Shown here piece after piece: positions 1 to 5,602 of a stretch of DNA of 14,605 nt. Source of the DNA: DASXYG01 sp036502625 (GTDB lineage: Bacteria; Actinomycetota; Actinomycetes; Streptosporangiales; Streptosporangiaceae); NCBI GenBank assembly GCA_036502625.1, contig DASXYG010000129.1, positions 1 to 14,605 of the forward strand, in the 5' to 3' direction. The number at the start of each line of letters is the position of its first letter. Position 1 is the first letter of the stretch. The notes beneath the pieces are model-generated. The model searched no databases and was not told the DNA's origin. It saw nothing but the letters and a program-made list of their open reading frames with translations. The position numbers were made by a program, and so were the translations under genes.

Positions 1-495
1 CATCGCCTCGGCGATGATCTCGCCGACCGTGGTGTCGCCGGCCGAGATCGACGCGGTGGCCGCGATCTCTTCCTTCGTCTCGACATCCTTCGCGGCAATG
101 GCGAGCGCCTCGCAGACCGACGCGACGGCGATCTCGATGCCGCGCTTCAGCGCCATCGGGTTCGCGCCAGCCACGACGTTGCGCAGCCCTTCCCTCACCA
201 GGGCCTGTGCCAGCACCGTGGCCGTCGTCGTGCCGTCACCGGCGACGTCGTCGGTCTTCTTCGCCACTTCCTTGACGAGCTCGGCCCCGATCTTCTCCCA
301 GGGGTCCTCGAGCTCGATCTCCTTGGCGATGCTCACACCATCGTTGGTGATGGTGGGCGCACCCCACTTCTTCTCCAGCACGACATTGCGGCCCTTGGGA
401 CCGAGCGTCACCTTCACGGCGTCAGCGAGCTGGTTCATTCCGCGCTCGAGGCCGCGGCGCGCGTCCTCGTCGAACGCGATCATCTTTGCAGCCAT
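1..495 (-). CDS. groEL: 60 kDa chaperonin GroEL, N-terminal part (cut by window edge)
   Basis: This is the first 165 residues of the ATP-driven cytosolic folding chaperonin, running off the left edge of the window. The full family length is about 540 residues. The protein opens with MAAKMIAFDEDARRGLERG and carries the hallmark nucleotide-binding segments VTLGPKGRNVVL (about residues 29-40), TNDGVSIAKEI and AGDGTTTATVLAQAL (about residues 85-99), where the GDGTT motif contacts ATP phosphates. The start is ATG at 495, preceded by GGAGGA about 10 bases upstream. No groES lies directly upstream, so this looks like the solitary groEL copy (groEL2 type) that many actinobacteria keep apart from a groES-groEL operon. 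Two CIRCE operators upstream indicate repression by HrcA and induction by heat or unfolded protein. Identity is very secure; the copy assignment is inferred from context. Confidence 0.97.
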   Translation of the reverse strand, partial: MAAKMIAFDEDARRGLERGMNQLADAVKVTLGPKGRNVVLEKKWGAPTITNDGVSIAKEIELEDPWEKIGAELVKEVAKKTDDVAGDGTTTATVLAQALVREGLRNVVAGANPMALKRGIEIAVASVCEALAIAAKDVETKEEIAATASISAGDTTVGEIIAEAM

Positions 496-623
496 AGGCT
501 TCCAGTCCTCCCAGATACGGGTGGCTTACGACCGAGCCGACGCCCGCGACGGACGGCCGCGGCGCCATGAGCGGTTTCGTCCCGCCCCCGCGCCGAGGCC
601 TCGTCACCTCGATCTCGCCTGAG

Positions 624-650
624 TTGTCACTCTCTACCTTAGAGTGCCAG
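624..650 (-). promoter_or_regulatory. CIRCE operator 2 (HrcA binding site)
   Basis: On the minus strand the arms are CTGGCACTC and GAGTGACAA with the obligatory 9-base spacer. One base in the right arm departs from the core (GAGTGA for GAGTGC). It sits just downstream of the predicted -10 box, 8 bases from the first CIRCE. Tandem CIRCE elements upstream of a solitary groEL are known in actinobacteria such as Mycobacterium. Confidence 0.88.
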
Positions 651-655
651 AACAC

Positions 656-684
656 TGTCTAGCACTCGCCGATGGAGAGTGCAA
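656..684 (-). promoter_or_regulatory. Probable vegetative sigma promoter of groEL
   Basis: On the minus strand a TTGCAC box (679-684) is followed after exactly 17 bases by TAGACA (656-661). The -35 box lies inside the distal CIRCE element and the -10 box overlaps its other end, so bound HrcA would block RNA polymerase directly. The predicted leader is about 150 bases. The boxes are imperfect matches to consensus, so the call rests on spacing and on the overlap with the operators. Confidence 0.6.
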
Positions 685-685
685 A
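659..685 (-). promoter_or_regulatory. CIRCE operator 1 (HrcA binding site)
   Basis: On the minus strand the arms are TTTGCACTC and GAGTGCTAG, separated by 9 bases. This matches the CIRCE consensus TTAGCACTC-N9-GAGTGCTAA at nearly every position. It is the promoter-overlapping copy of a pair and should bind the HrcA repressor. Confidence 0.93.
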
Positions 686-712
686 TGGCCGCGATCGCGG
701 CCCGTCCGCCGG

Positions 713-1771
713 TCAGGCGTCGAGCCAGATGACCCCGTCGCCGCCCGCCGTGCCGACGGCGATCGTGCGGGTCGTGCCGGGGACGCGGAGCAGGCCGCTC
801 GGCTCGGCGTTCGTGCCCGACATGGCGGGCGTCGACCACGTGCCCGAGGTGGAGCGGTACTGCGCCGTGGTCGGCAAGGCGTACTCGGTGCGCAGCGCCC
901 ACAGCCCGCCGGCGTTCGCGGGCGCGACTCCGAGGACGCCGCCGCCGGCGAGCGGTGTGGACACCTTCGACCAGGCCTTGCCGTTCCAGTGGACGACGAT
1001 GGGCCGGATGTCCTCGTCGGTGTACTGCGCGATGCCGGTCGCGTAGACGTCGTTCGTGCCGGCGAACGCCACGCCGGTCAGGCTCTCGAGGTCGCCGTCG
1101 CCGCCGTTGGCGGGGTAGGAGGGCACGGTCGTGGTGGTCCACGTCGAGCCGTTCCAGTGCATGGCGTACGGGCGCTGCCGGATCTCGTAGTCGCCGTTCG
1201 GGCCGAGGTCGCGGTGGCCGACCGCCCAGACGTCCGCGGAGCCGTGCGCGACGATGCGGTCGATCGTGACGTCCTTCGCGAGGGTGCGCTGCTGCCACGC
1301 GCTGCCGTTGTAGTGGCGGATGAACCCGGTGCCGCCGGCCCAGAGCACGGCGGTGCTGGTCGCGGCGATGGTGGTGACGCCCTTGCCGTAGCCGGCGCCG
1401 GGCGTGCTCCACGTTCCGTCGTCCCACTTGCGCAGGTGGGTGCCGCTCTTCGTGTCGAGCAGCCAGGTGTTGTGCACGGTGCTCGCGGTGACGGCGTCCA
1501 CTTCCCGTGTGCCCGCGGGCAGCGCCACCTTGCTCCACGCCGAACCGTTCCACCGGGCGGCCAGCGGCTGGGTCGAGCCCTGGACGTTGCCGGCGGCCCA
1601 GATGTTGCCCCAGCTACTGGCGCCGACGGCCGCGAACGCGCCGTTCTCGGCGACGACGAGCGGCTTCTTCCATATCGGCGCGGTCTCGGCGTTCGCGGGA
1701 GCGGCGCCGAGTGCCACTGCGGCGGCCGCAGTCGCAACGGTCGCGGTGAGAGTACGGCCGAATCGTGCCAT
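713..1771 (-). CDS. Secreted beta-propeller-like protein, function unknown
   Basis: A 352-residue protein with a clear Sec signal peptide: MARFGRTLTATV, an Ala-rich core, and a likely cleavage after Ala-Asn-Ala at residue 28. The mature part is built from repeats of two alternating elements. One is an aromatic strand such as IWAAG (57), LWAGG (143), VWAVG (181), VYATG (242) or LWALR (290). The other is a W/Y-N/D-G-x-x-W turn such as RWNGSAW (73), KWDDGTW (115), HYNGSAW (153), HWNGSTW (205) and HWNGKAW (261). The spacing of 38-56 residues suits the blades of a six- or seven-bladed propeller. No enzyme motif, cell-wall anchor or membrane segment is visible, so binding to a wall component or extracellular ligand is only a guess. 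The ATG at 1771 has GAGGAG 10 bases upstream. The gene is transcribed alone; its stop lies 28 bases from the groEL operator region. Confidence 0.85.
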   Translation of the reverse strand: MARFGRTLTATVATAAAAVALGAAPANAETAPIWKKPLVVAENGAFAAVGASSWGNIWAAGNVQGSTQPLAARWNGSAWSKVALPAGTREVDAVTASTVHNTWLLDTKSGTHLRKWDDGTWSTPGAGYGKGVTTIAATSTAVLWAGGTGFIRHYNGSAWQQRTLAKDVTIDRIVAHGSADVWAVGHRDLGPNGDYEIRQRPYAMHWNGSTWTTTTVPSYPANGGDGDLESLTGVAFAGTNDVYATGIAQYTDEDIRPIVVHWNGKAWSKVSTPLAGGGVLGVAPANAGGLWALRTEYALPTTAQYRSTSGTWSTPAMSGTNAEPSGLLRVPGTTRTIAVGTAGGDGVIWLDA

Positions 1772-1928
1772 CGGGTGACCACTCCTCGGATCGGCGATGT
1801 GCGGCGGGGCCGCGTTTCACCGAGAGGACGATCTCCACGCGATACGGGTTGTCGCGGGCGTTTCACGGATTCCACTGCTGACCGTTTCCGGACATTCCCA
1901 TTCGCCGGTGAATCCGGGGAAATGCGAA

Positions 1929-1959
1929 GGCCCGGCCTCCCTTACCGGAAGGCCGGGCC
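1929..1959 (-). terminator. Strong hairpin terminator of the cold shock gene
   Basis: A perfect 10-bp stem (GGCCCGGCCT at 1929-1938 pairs with AGGCCGGGCC at 1950-1959) encloses an 11-base loop, 20 bases past the cold shock stop codon. On the minus strand it is followed by a modestly T-rich stretch (TTCGCATTT). The weak U-tract is normal for GC-rich actinobacteria. Confidence 0.75.
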
Positions 1960-1979
1960 GTCAGTGATTCAGCGTGTTG

Positions 1980-2180
1980 TCAGATCGCCTGGACCGCGTC
2001 GGCCTGCGGGCCGCGGTCGCTCTGGGTGATCTCGAACTCGACCCGTTGGCCCTCGTCGAGGGTGCGGTAGCCGTCCATCTGAATCGCCGAATAGTGCACG
2101 AACACGTCCCTACCGCCGTCGACCGCGATGAAGCCGTAGCCCTTGTCCGCGTTGAACCACTTGACGGTGCCCTGAGCCAT
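1980..2180 (-). CDS. Cold shock protein (CspA family)
   Basis: A 66-residue single cold shock domain, the standard length for the family. It is a five-stranded OB-fold that binds single-stranded RNA and DNA and melts RNA secondary structure. The sequence starts MAQGTVKWFNADKGYGFI, with RNP1 (KGYGFI, residues 13-18) and RNP2 (VFVHY, residues 26-30) intact, including the aromatic residues that stack on bases. The ATG at 2180 was chosen over longer in-frame extensions because it matches the family N-terminus and has GGGAG about 10 bases upstream. The leader of roughly 95 bases contains a strong hairpin. A strong terminator follows, so the gene is probably monocistronic. Identity is certain; whether it is cold-induced cannot be read from the sequence. 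Confidence 0.97.
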   Translation of the reverse strand: MAQGTVKWFNADKGYGFIAVDGGRDVFVHYSAIQMDGYRTLDEGQRVEFEITQSDRGPQADAVQAI

Positions 2181-2231
2181 TGCCCAACAACTCCCTAACT
2201 GCGCTCGGGCCTCGGACTCCGCCCACCTTCG

Positions 2232-2254
2232 TGCGGAACCCGGATCGTTCCGCA
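2232..2254 (-). promoter_or_regulatory. Hairpin in the cold shock gene leader
   Basis: A perfect 8-bp stem (TGCGGAAC at 2232-2239 with GTTCCGCA at 2247-2254) with a 7-base loop lies about 50 bases upstream of the csp start codon, within the predicted 5' untranslated region. Structured leaders that govern cold-dependent translation are typical of csp genes. I cannot match it to a named RNA family. Confidence 0.5.
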
Positions 2255-2282
2255 GGCTTTCGGCCAACGGCGACCGATAGCG

Positions 2283-2288
2283 ACCATA
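2283..2288 (-). promoter_or_regulatory. Possible -10 box of the cold shock gene
   Basis: On the minus strand TATGGT fits the actinobacterial TAnnnT -10 pattern and would start transcription about 95 bases before the csp ATG. No good -35 hexamer lies 17-18 bases upstream. Instead that position is covered by a pair of direct repeats (2299-2309 and 2314-2324), which may be an activator site. Confidence 0.4.
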
Positions 2289-2298
2289 CCCGGGGGAA

Positions 2299-2324
2299 CC
2301 TCGAATCGGCACCCCTCAAATCGG
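2299..2324. repeat. Direct repeat pair upstream of the cold shock gene
   Basis: CCTCGAATCGG (2299-2309) and CCTCAAATCGG (2314-2324) are 11-base direct repeats differing at one position, with a 15-base period. They straddle the expected -35 region of the csp promoter, which suggests a protein binding site, but no regulator can be named. Confidence 0.45.
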
Positions 2325-2355
2325 GTCAATAGCGCTCAGGTCGTATCCGGGCAGG

Positions 2356-2631
2356 TCAGCAGCCGCCCGCCACCGCCGGGATGATCGACACCTGCGCTCC
2401 GGCCGGGGTCTCGGTGTCCAGGCCGGAGGCGAATCGGACGTCTTCCTCGCCCACATAGATGTTCACGAAGCGGCGCAGTTTCCCGTCGTCACCGACCACG
2501 CGGCCCTTGATCCCGGGGTGCGCGGCGTCCAGCGCGTCGAGCAACTCGCGCAGGTTCGCGCCCTCGGCGGTCACCTCGGACGCGCCGCCGGTGTACGTAC
2601 GCAGGATCGTCGGGATGCGGACGTTGCTCAT
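2356..2631 (-). CDS. metO: MoaD/ThiS-family sulfur carrier protein, probable MetO (CysO-like)
   Basis: A 91-residue beta-grasp carrier of the ubiquitin-like ThiS/MoaD/CysO type. It resembles mycobacterial CysO along its length, for example IPTILRTYTGG (6-16), RRFVNIYV (53-60), EDVRF (63-67) and SIIPAVAGG (82-90). Such carriers are adenylated on the terminal glycine and converted to a thiocarboxylate that donates sulfur. Here the chain ends Gly89-Gly90-Cys91, so the terminal Cys must be removed before activation. The ATG overlaps the upstream metM stop codon in an ATGA (2628-2631), and only a weak GAGAGG lies 13 bases upstream, so translation is probably coupled to metM. It shares the upstream SAM riboswitch. 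By analogy with the Streptomyces MetM-MetO pair it should supply sulfur for homocysteine formation; the alternative is a CysO role in cysteine synthesis with a CysM elsewhere. Confidence 0.88.
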   Translation of the reverse strand: MSNVRIPTILRTYTGGASEVTAEGANLRELLDALDAAHPGIKGRVVGDDGKLRRFVNIYVGEEDVRFASGLDTETPAGAQVSIIPAVAGGC

Positions 2632-3893
2632 TTCGCCAGACCAGCCTCTCGGAACGCTTCGATGGACGGACGGATCGTGGCGGTCGGCTTGGCGAAGCCG
2701 GCCACCGCGTCAAGGGTCTTCAGGCCGTCGCCGGTGTTCAGCACGACGGTCTCCGCGTCGGGGTCGAGGCGCCCGTCGTTCAGCAGCTTGGTGAGCGTGC
2801 CGACGACGACGCCGCCCGCGGTCTCCGCGAAGATGCCCTCGGTGCGGGCCAGCAGCCTGATGCCCTCGACCACCTCGGGGTCGGAGACGTCCTCGACCGC
2901 GCCGCCGGTGCGCCGCGCGATGTCCAGGACGTAGGGGCCGTCGGCGGGGTTGCCGATGGCCAGCGACTTCGCGATCGTGTCGGGCTTCTGCGGGCGCACG
3001 ACGTCGTGGCCGTCCTTGTACGCCGTGGCGACCGGGGAGCATCCGGTGGCCTGCGCGCCGAAGATCTTGTACGGACGGTCCTCGACGAGGCCGAGCTCGA
3101 CCAGCTCCTGGAACCCCTTGTCGATCTTGGTGAGCTGCGAGCCGGACGCGATCGGGATGACGATCTGCTCGGGCAGCCGCCAGCCGAGCTGCTCGGCGAT
3201 CTCGTACGCCAGCGTCTTGGAGCCCTCGGCGTAGAAGGCGCGCAGGTTGACGTTGACGAAGCCCCAGTCCTCGCCGATCGCGTCGCCCATGAGCTCGTTG
3301 CAGAACCGGTTGACGTCGTCGTAGTTGCCGTCGATGGCCACGAGGTCGCCGCCGTAGACCGACGCCATCATGACCTTGCCGGCCTCGAGGTCGGCCGGGA
3401 TGAACACGCAGGAGCGCAGGCCCGCGCGGGCGGCGGCGGCCGCGACGGCGCCGGCCAGGTTGCCGGTGGAGGAGGCGGACAGCGTCGTGATGCCGAACGT
3501 GCGGGCGGCCTCGAGGGCGATCGCGACGACGCGGTCCTTGAACGAGTGGGTCGGGTTGCCCGAGTCGTCCTTGACGTGCAGCGACCGCATGCCCAGCTCG
3601 CGGGCGAGGTTGTCCGTACGGACGAGCCGCGTGAAGCCGGGCGCCTGGTTGACCTTCTCGGCGACGTCGGCGGGGACGGGCAGGAGGTCGCGGTAGCGCC
3701 AGATCGACTTGGGGCCCGCCTCGATGGCCGCGCGGGTGACGGTGCCGAACTCGTACTTCATCTCCACCGGCCCGAAACACTCGTCGCAGGCGAAGCGGGT
3801 GGTGATGTCGTACGTCTGCCCGCACTCCCGACAGGAGAGCGCGACGGCGGGCCCGAACGGGGCGGTGGTCTTCTCAGCGGCGAGTGTCGCCAT
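2628..3893 (-). CDS. metM: Threonine-synthase-like PLP enzyme, probable MetM (O-phosphohomoserine to homocysteine)
   Basis: A 421-residue fold-type II PLP enzyme of the threonine synthase family. It has an N-terminal zinc-ribbon-like CxxC-11-CxxC (Cys21, 24, 36, 39), the PLP lysine in HSFKDR (Lys119), the phosphate-binding SSTGN loop (141-145) and IASGSQLTKI (about 302-311). Classical ThrC turns O-phosphohomoserine into threonine. Three things here point to MetM, the Streptomyces enzyme reported to make homocysteine from O-phosphohomoserine and a thiocarboxylated carrier: a SAM-I riboswitch in the leader, a four-base overlap with a carrier gene, and no thrB or hom beside it. The ATG at 3893 is preceded by AAAGGG nine bases away; longer in-frame starts would run through the riboswitch and are rejected. 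Family is certain; MetM rather than ThrC is inferred from context. Confidence 0.85.
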   Translation of the reverse strand: MATLAAEKTTAPFGPAVALSCRECGQTYDITTRFACDECFGPVEMKYEFGTVTRAAIEAGPKSIWRYRDLLPVPADVAEKVNQAPGFTRLVRTDNLARELGMRSLHVKDDSGNPTHSFKDRVVAIALEAARTFGITTLSASSTGNLAGAVAAAAARAGLRSCVFIPADLEAGKVMMASVYGGDLVAIDGNYDDVNRFCNELMGDAIGEDWGFVNVNLRAFYAEGSKTLAYEIAEQLGWRLPEQIVIPIASGSQLTKIDKGFQELVELGLVEDRPYKIFGAQATGCSPVATAYKDGHDVVRPQKPDTIAKSLAIGNPADGPYVLDIARRTGGAVEDVSDPEVVEGIRLLARTEGIFAETAGGVVVGTLTKLLNDGRLDPDAETVVLNTGDGLKTLDAVAGFAKPTATIRPSIEAFREAGLAK

Positions 3894-3911
3894 GATGCGA
3901 GGCCCTTTCCC

Positions 3912-4049
3912 CTCATCTGTCCCGGAACCGATCTGGCTCCGAGCCGGAATTGGCACCTGCCCCGGGCGGCCTCGACATTGGAGAGCACGCGTGGTCCGGG
4001 GAGGTTGCCGGGGCTTCAACGGGCCGGTCCCTCCACCCCTCTGGATGAG
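3912..4049 (-). promoter_or_regulatory. SAM-I (S-box) riboswitch controlling metM-metO
   Basis: On the minus strand the S-box elements occur in order. Helix P1 is CTCATC (4044-4049) pairing with GATGAG (3912-3917). The kink-turn and P2 core AGAGGGGTGGAGGGAC follows, then GGCCCGTTGAAGCC, GGCAACC (4003-4009) and the P3/J3-4 element GGTGCCAATTCC (3946-3957), ending with GGGACAGATGAG. This matches the SAM-I consensus almost base for base in the ligand-binding core. There is no terminator hairpin or U-tract before the start codon 18 bases downstream. The 3' strand of P1 runs into the purine-rich GAGGGGAAAGGG that serves as ribosome binding site, so SAM binding most likely blocks translation initiation. 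Confidence 0.95.
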
Positions 4050-4089
4050 CAATATGAAGTTGTGTGTCCGCCAAAGCGGCTCGTGTCCG

Positions 4090-4095
4090 ATCCTA
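4090..4095 (-). promoter_or_regulatory. Possible -10 box of the metM-metO operon
   Basis: TAGGAT on the minus strand fits TAnnnT and lies about 40 bases upstream of the riboswitch P1 helix, a suitable place for the transcription start. No convincing -35 hexamer precedes it. Confidence 0.3.
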
Positions 4096-4144
4096 GGTGA
4101 CGAAGCGGGGTCGTATCACCCCGGGGTGCGGACGCCAACAAGGC

Positions 4145-4150
4145 TACTGT
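4145..4150 (+). promoter_or_regulatory. Possible -10 box for leaderless otsA
   Basis: TACTGT ends seven bases before the ATG at 4158, the spacing expected if the transcript begins at or next to the start codon. No Shine-Dalgarno sequence sits at a normal distance from that ATG. The competing reading is the GTG at 4149 with AAGG five bases upstream. Confidence 0.4.
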
Positions 4151-4157
4151 GCGGTGC

Positions 4158-5597
4158 ATGGGTGAAGGCCAGGTGGTCGTCGCGTCGAACCGCGGGCCGA
4201 TGTCGTTCTCGATGTCGGACAGCGGGCGGTTGTCCGCGCGGCGCGGGGGCGGCGGGCTGGTCTCGGGCCTCGCGGCGGTCGCCGACGAGGAAGACGTGCT
4301 GTGGGTGTGCGCGGCACTGACGGACGCCGACCGGATGGCCGCGCGGCACGCCGCCGACGGCCGGATCGACAAGGCCGGCCACGACACCGGCGGCGCGGCG
4401 GTCCGCATGCTGAACATCCCGCCCGCCACCTTTCACCGTGCGTACAACGCGGTCGCGAACTCCACCCTGTGGTTCTGCCACCACATGCTGTTCGACACTC
4501 CGAACAAGCCGGTGTTCGACGCGTCCGCGCGGCGCGAATGGGCGTCGTACCGGGAGTACAACGCGACGTTCGCGGACGCCATCGCGCGCGACGCCGTCGA
4601 CCGCGCGCGCACGCTCGTGCAGGACTACCACCTGACGCTGGCGCCGCTGATGCTCCGCGAGCGCCGCCCCGACCTGCGGATCGCGCACTTCTCGCACACC
4701 CCGTGGGCGCCGCCTGACTACTTCCGGCTGCTGCCCGACGACATGGCGCGCGAGGTGCTGCGCGGCATCCTCGGCGCGGACCACGTCGGGTTCCTGACGC
4801 GGCGGTGGGCCGAGGCGTTCATGGACTGCTGCGCGGCGGTGCTCGACGCCGGGATCGACCGGCGGAACGGCGCGATCGCGTACGCCGGGCGGGTGACCCG
4901 CGTGGGCGTGCACCCGCTGGGCGTGGACGGCGGTGCGCTGCGGGAACGCGCGGCCGCGCCGGACGTCGCGGCGCGCGAGCAGGCGCTGCGCGAGCGGGTC
5001 GGCGACCGGTCGCTGATCGTCCGCGTGGACCGCACCGAGCTGTCGAAGAACATCGTGCGCGGCCTGGCGGCGTACCGGGAGCTGCTGGTCACGTACCCGG
5101 AGTGGCGCGGGCGCGTGGTGCATGTGGCGTTCGCGTACCCGTCGCGGCACGACCTGCCCGAGTACCGCGAGTACACCGCGGCGGTGCAGCGCATGGCGGG
5201 GCAGATCACCGACGAGTTCGCCACGGCCGACTGGGAGCCGCTGATCCTCCAGGTCAACGACGACTACCCGCGGTCGCTCGCGGCGTACCGGCTGGCCGAC
5301 GTCCTGCTGGTGAACCCCATACGCGACGGCATGAACCTGGTCGCGAAGGAGGGACCCGTGCTCTCCGCGCGCGACGCCGCGCTGGTGCTGTCGCGCGAGG
5401 CCGGCGCGGTCGCGGAGCTGGGCGGCGACGCGCTGACGGTCGACCCGTACGACGTCACCGGCACCGCGCGCGCCCTGCACGACGCGCTCGGCATGGACCA
5501 CGCCGAGCGCGCCGCGCGGCGCGTCCGGCTCGCGGAGGCGGCCACCGCCGTGCCGCCGCGCAAGTGGTTCGCCGACCAGTTGGCCGCGCTCGGCTGA
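4158..5597 (+). CDS. otsA: Trehalose-6-phosphate synthase (GT20)
   Basis: A 479-residue retaining glycosyltransferase that joins nucleotide-activated glucose to glucose-6-phosphate, giving trehalose-6-phosphate in the cytoplasm. GT20 signatures appear in order: VVVASNRGP (6-14), the glycine-rich donor loop RRGGGGLVSGL (about 29-39), QDYHL, the HTPWAPPDYF variant of the usual HTPFP motif, VDRTELSKN with the phosphate-binding Arg292 and Lys297 (the family's VDRxxYSK), and NPIRDGMNLVAKE with Asp390 and Glu398. Length is normal. ATG 4158 places the conserved strand at the usual distance from the N-terminus; GTG 4149 would add three residues. It diverges from metM and ends five bases before the convergent monooxygenase stop. 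Its partner otsB is about 2 kb away on the opposite strand. Family assignment is firm; donor preference (UDP- or GDP-glucose) cannot be read. Confidence 0.95.
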   Translation: MGEGQVVVASNRGPMSFSMSDSGRLSARRGGGGLVSGLAAVADEEDVLWVCAALTDADRMAARHAADGRIDKAGHDTGGAAVRMLNIPPATFHRAYNAVANSTLWFCHHMLFDTPNKPVFDASARREWASYREYNATFADAIARDAVDRARTLVQDYHLTLAPLMLRERRPDLRIAHFSHTPWAPPDYFRLLPDDMAREVLRGILGADHVGFLTRRWAEAFMDCCAAVLDAGIDRRNGAIAYAGRVTRVGVHPLGVDGGALRERAAAPDVAAREQALRERVGDRSLIVRVDRTELSKNIVRGLAAYRELLVTYPEWRGRVVHVAFAYPSRHDLPEYREYTAAVQRMAGQITDEFATADWEPLILQVNDDYPRSLAAYRLADVLLVNPIRDGMNLVAKEGPVLSARDAALVLSREAGAVAELGGDALTVDPYDVTGTARALHDALGMDHAERAARRVRLAEAATAVPPRKWFADQLAALG

Positions 5598-5602
5598 GCC
5601 GG

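Noticed and set aside
639..1553. Long open frames antisense or out of frame to real genes, for example 639-1553 (-), 644-2029 (+), 4116-5501 (-), 4805-6850 (+), 8529-10118 (-), 11557-13490 (-)
   Set aside because: Stop codons are rare in GC-rich DNA. Their translations are Arg/Ala/Gly-rich with no family resemblance, and each is fully overlapped by a gene with clear motifs.
2181..2330. A named actinobacterial RNA family in the csp leader
   Set aside because: Only one simple hairpin is visible and I cannot match it to a specific family from the sequence alone.
3912..4049. SAM-IV riboswitch, the class common in actinomycetes
   Set aside because: The kink-turn/P2 sequence and the GGTGCCAATTCC element match SAM-I; the SAM-IV downstream pseudoknot architecture is not seen.
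2628..4052. Reading metM from an upstream start near 4052
   Set aside because: The extra 53 residues would be translated from the SAM riboswitch itself; ATG 3893 has a proper ribosome site and the conserved N-terminus.
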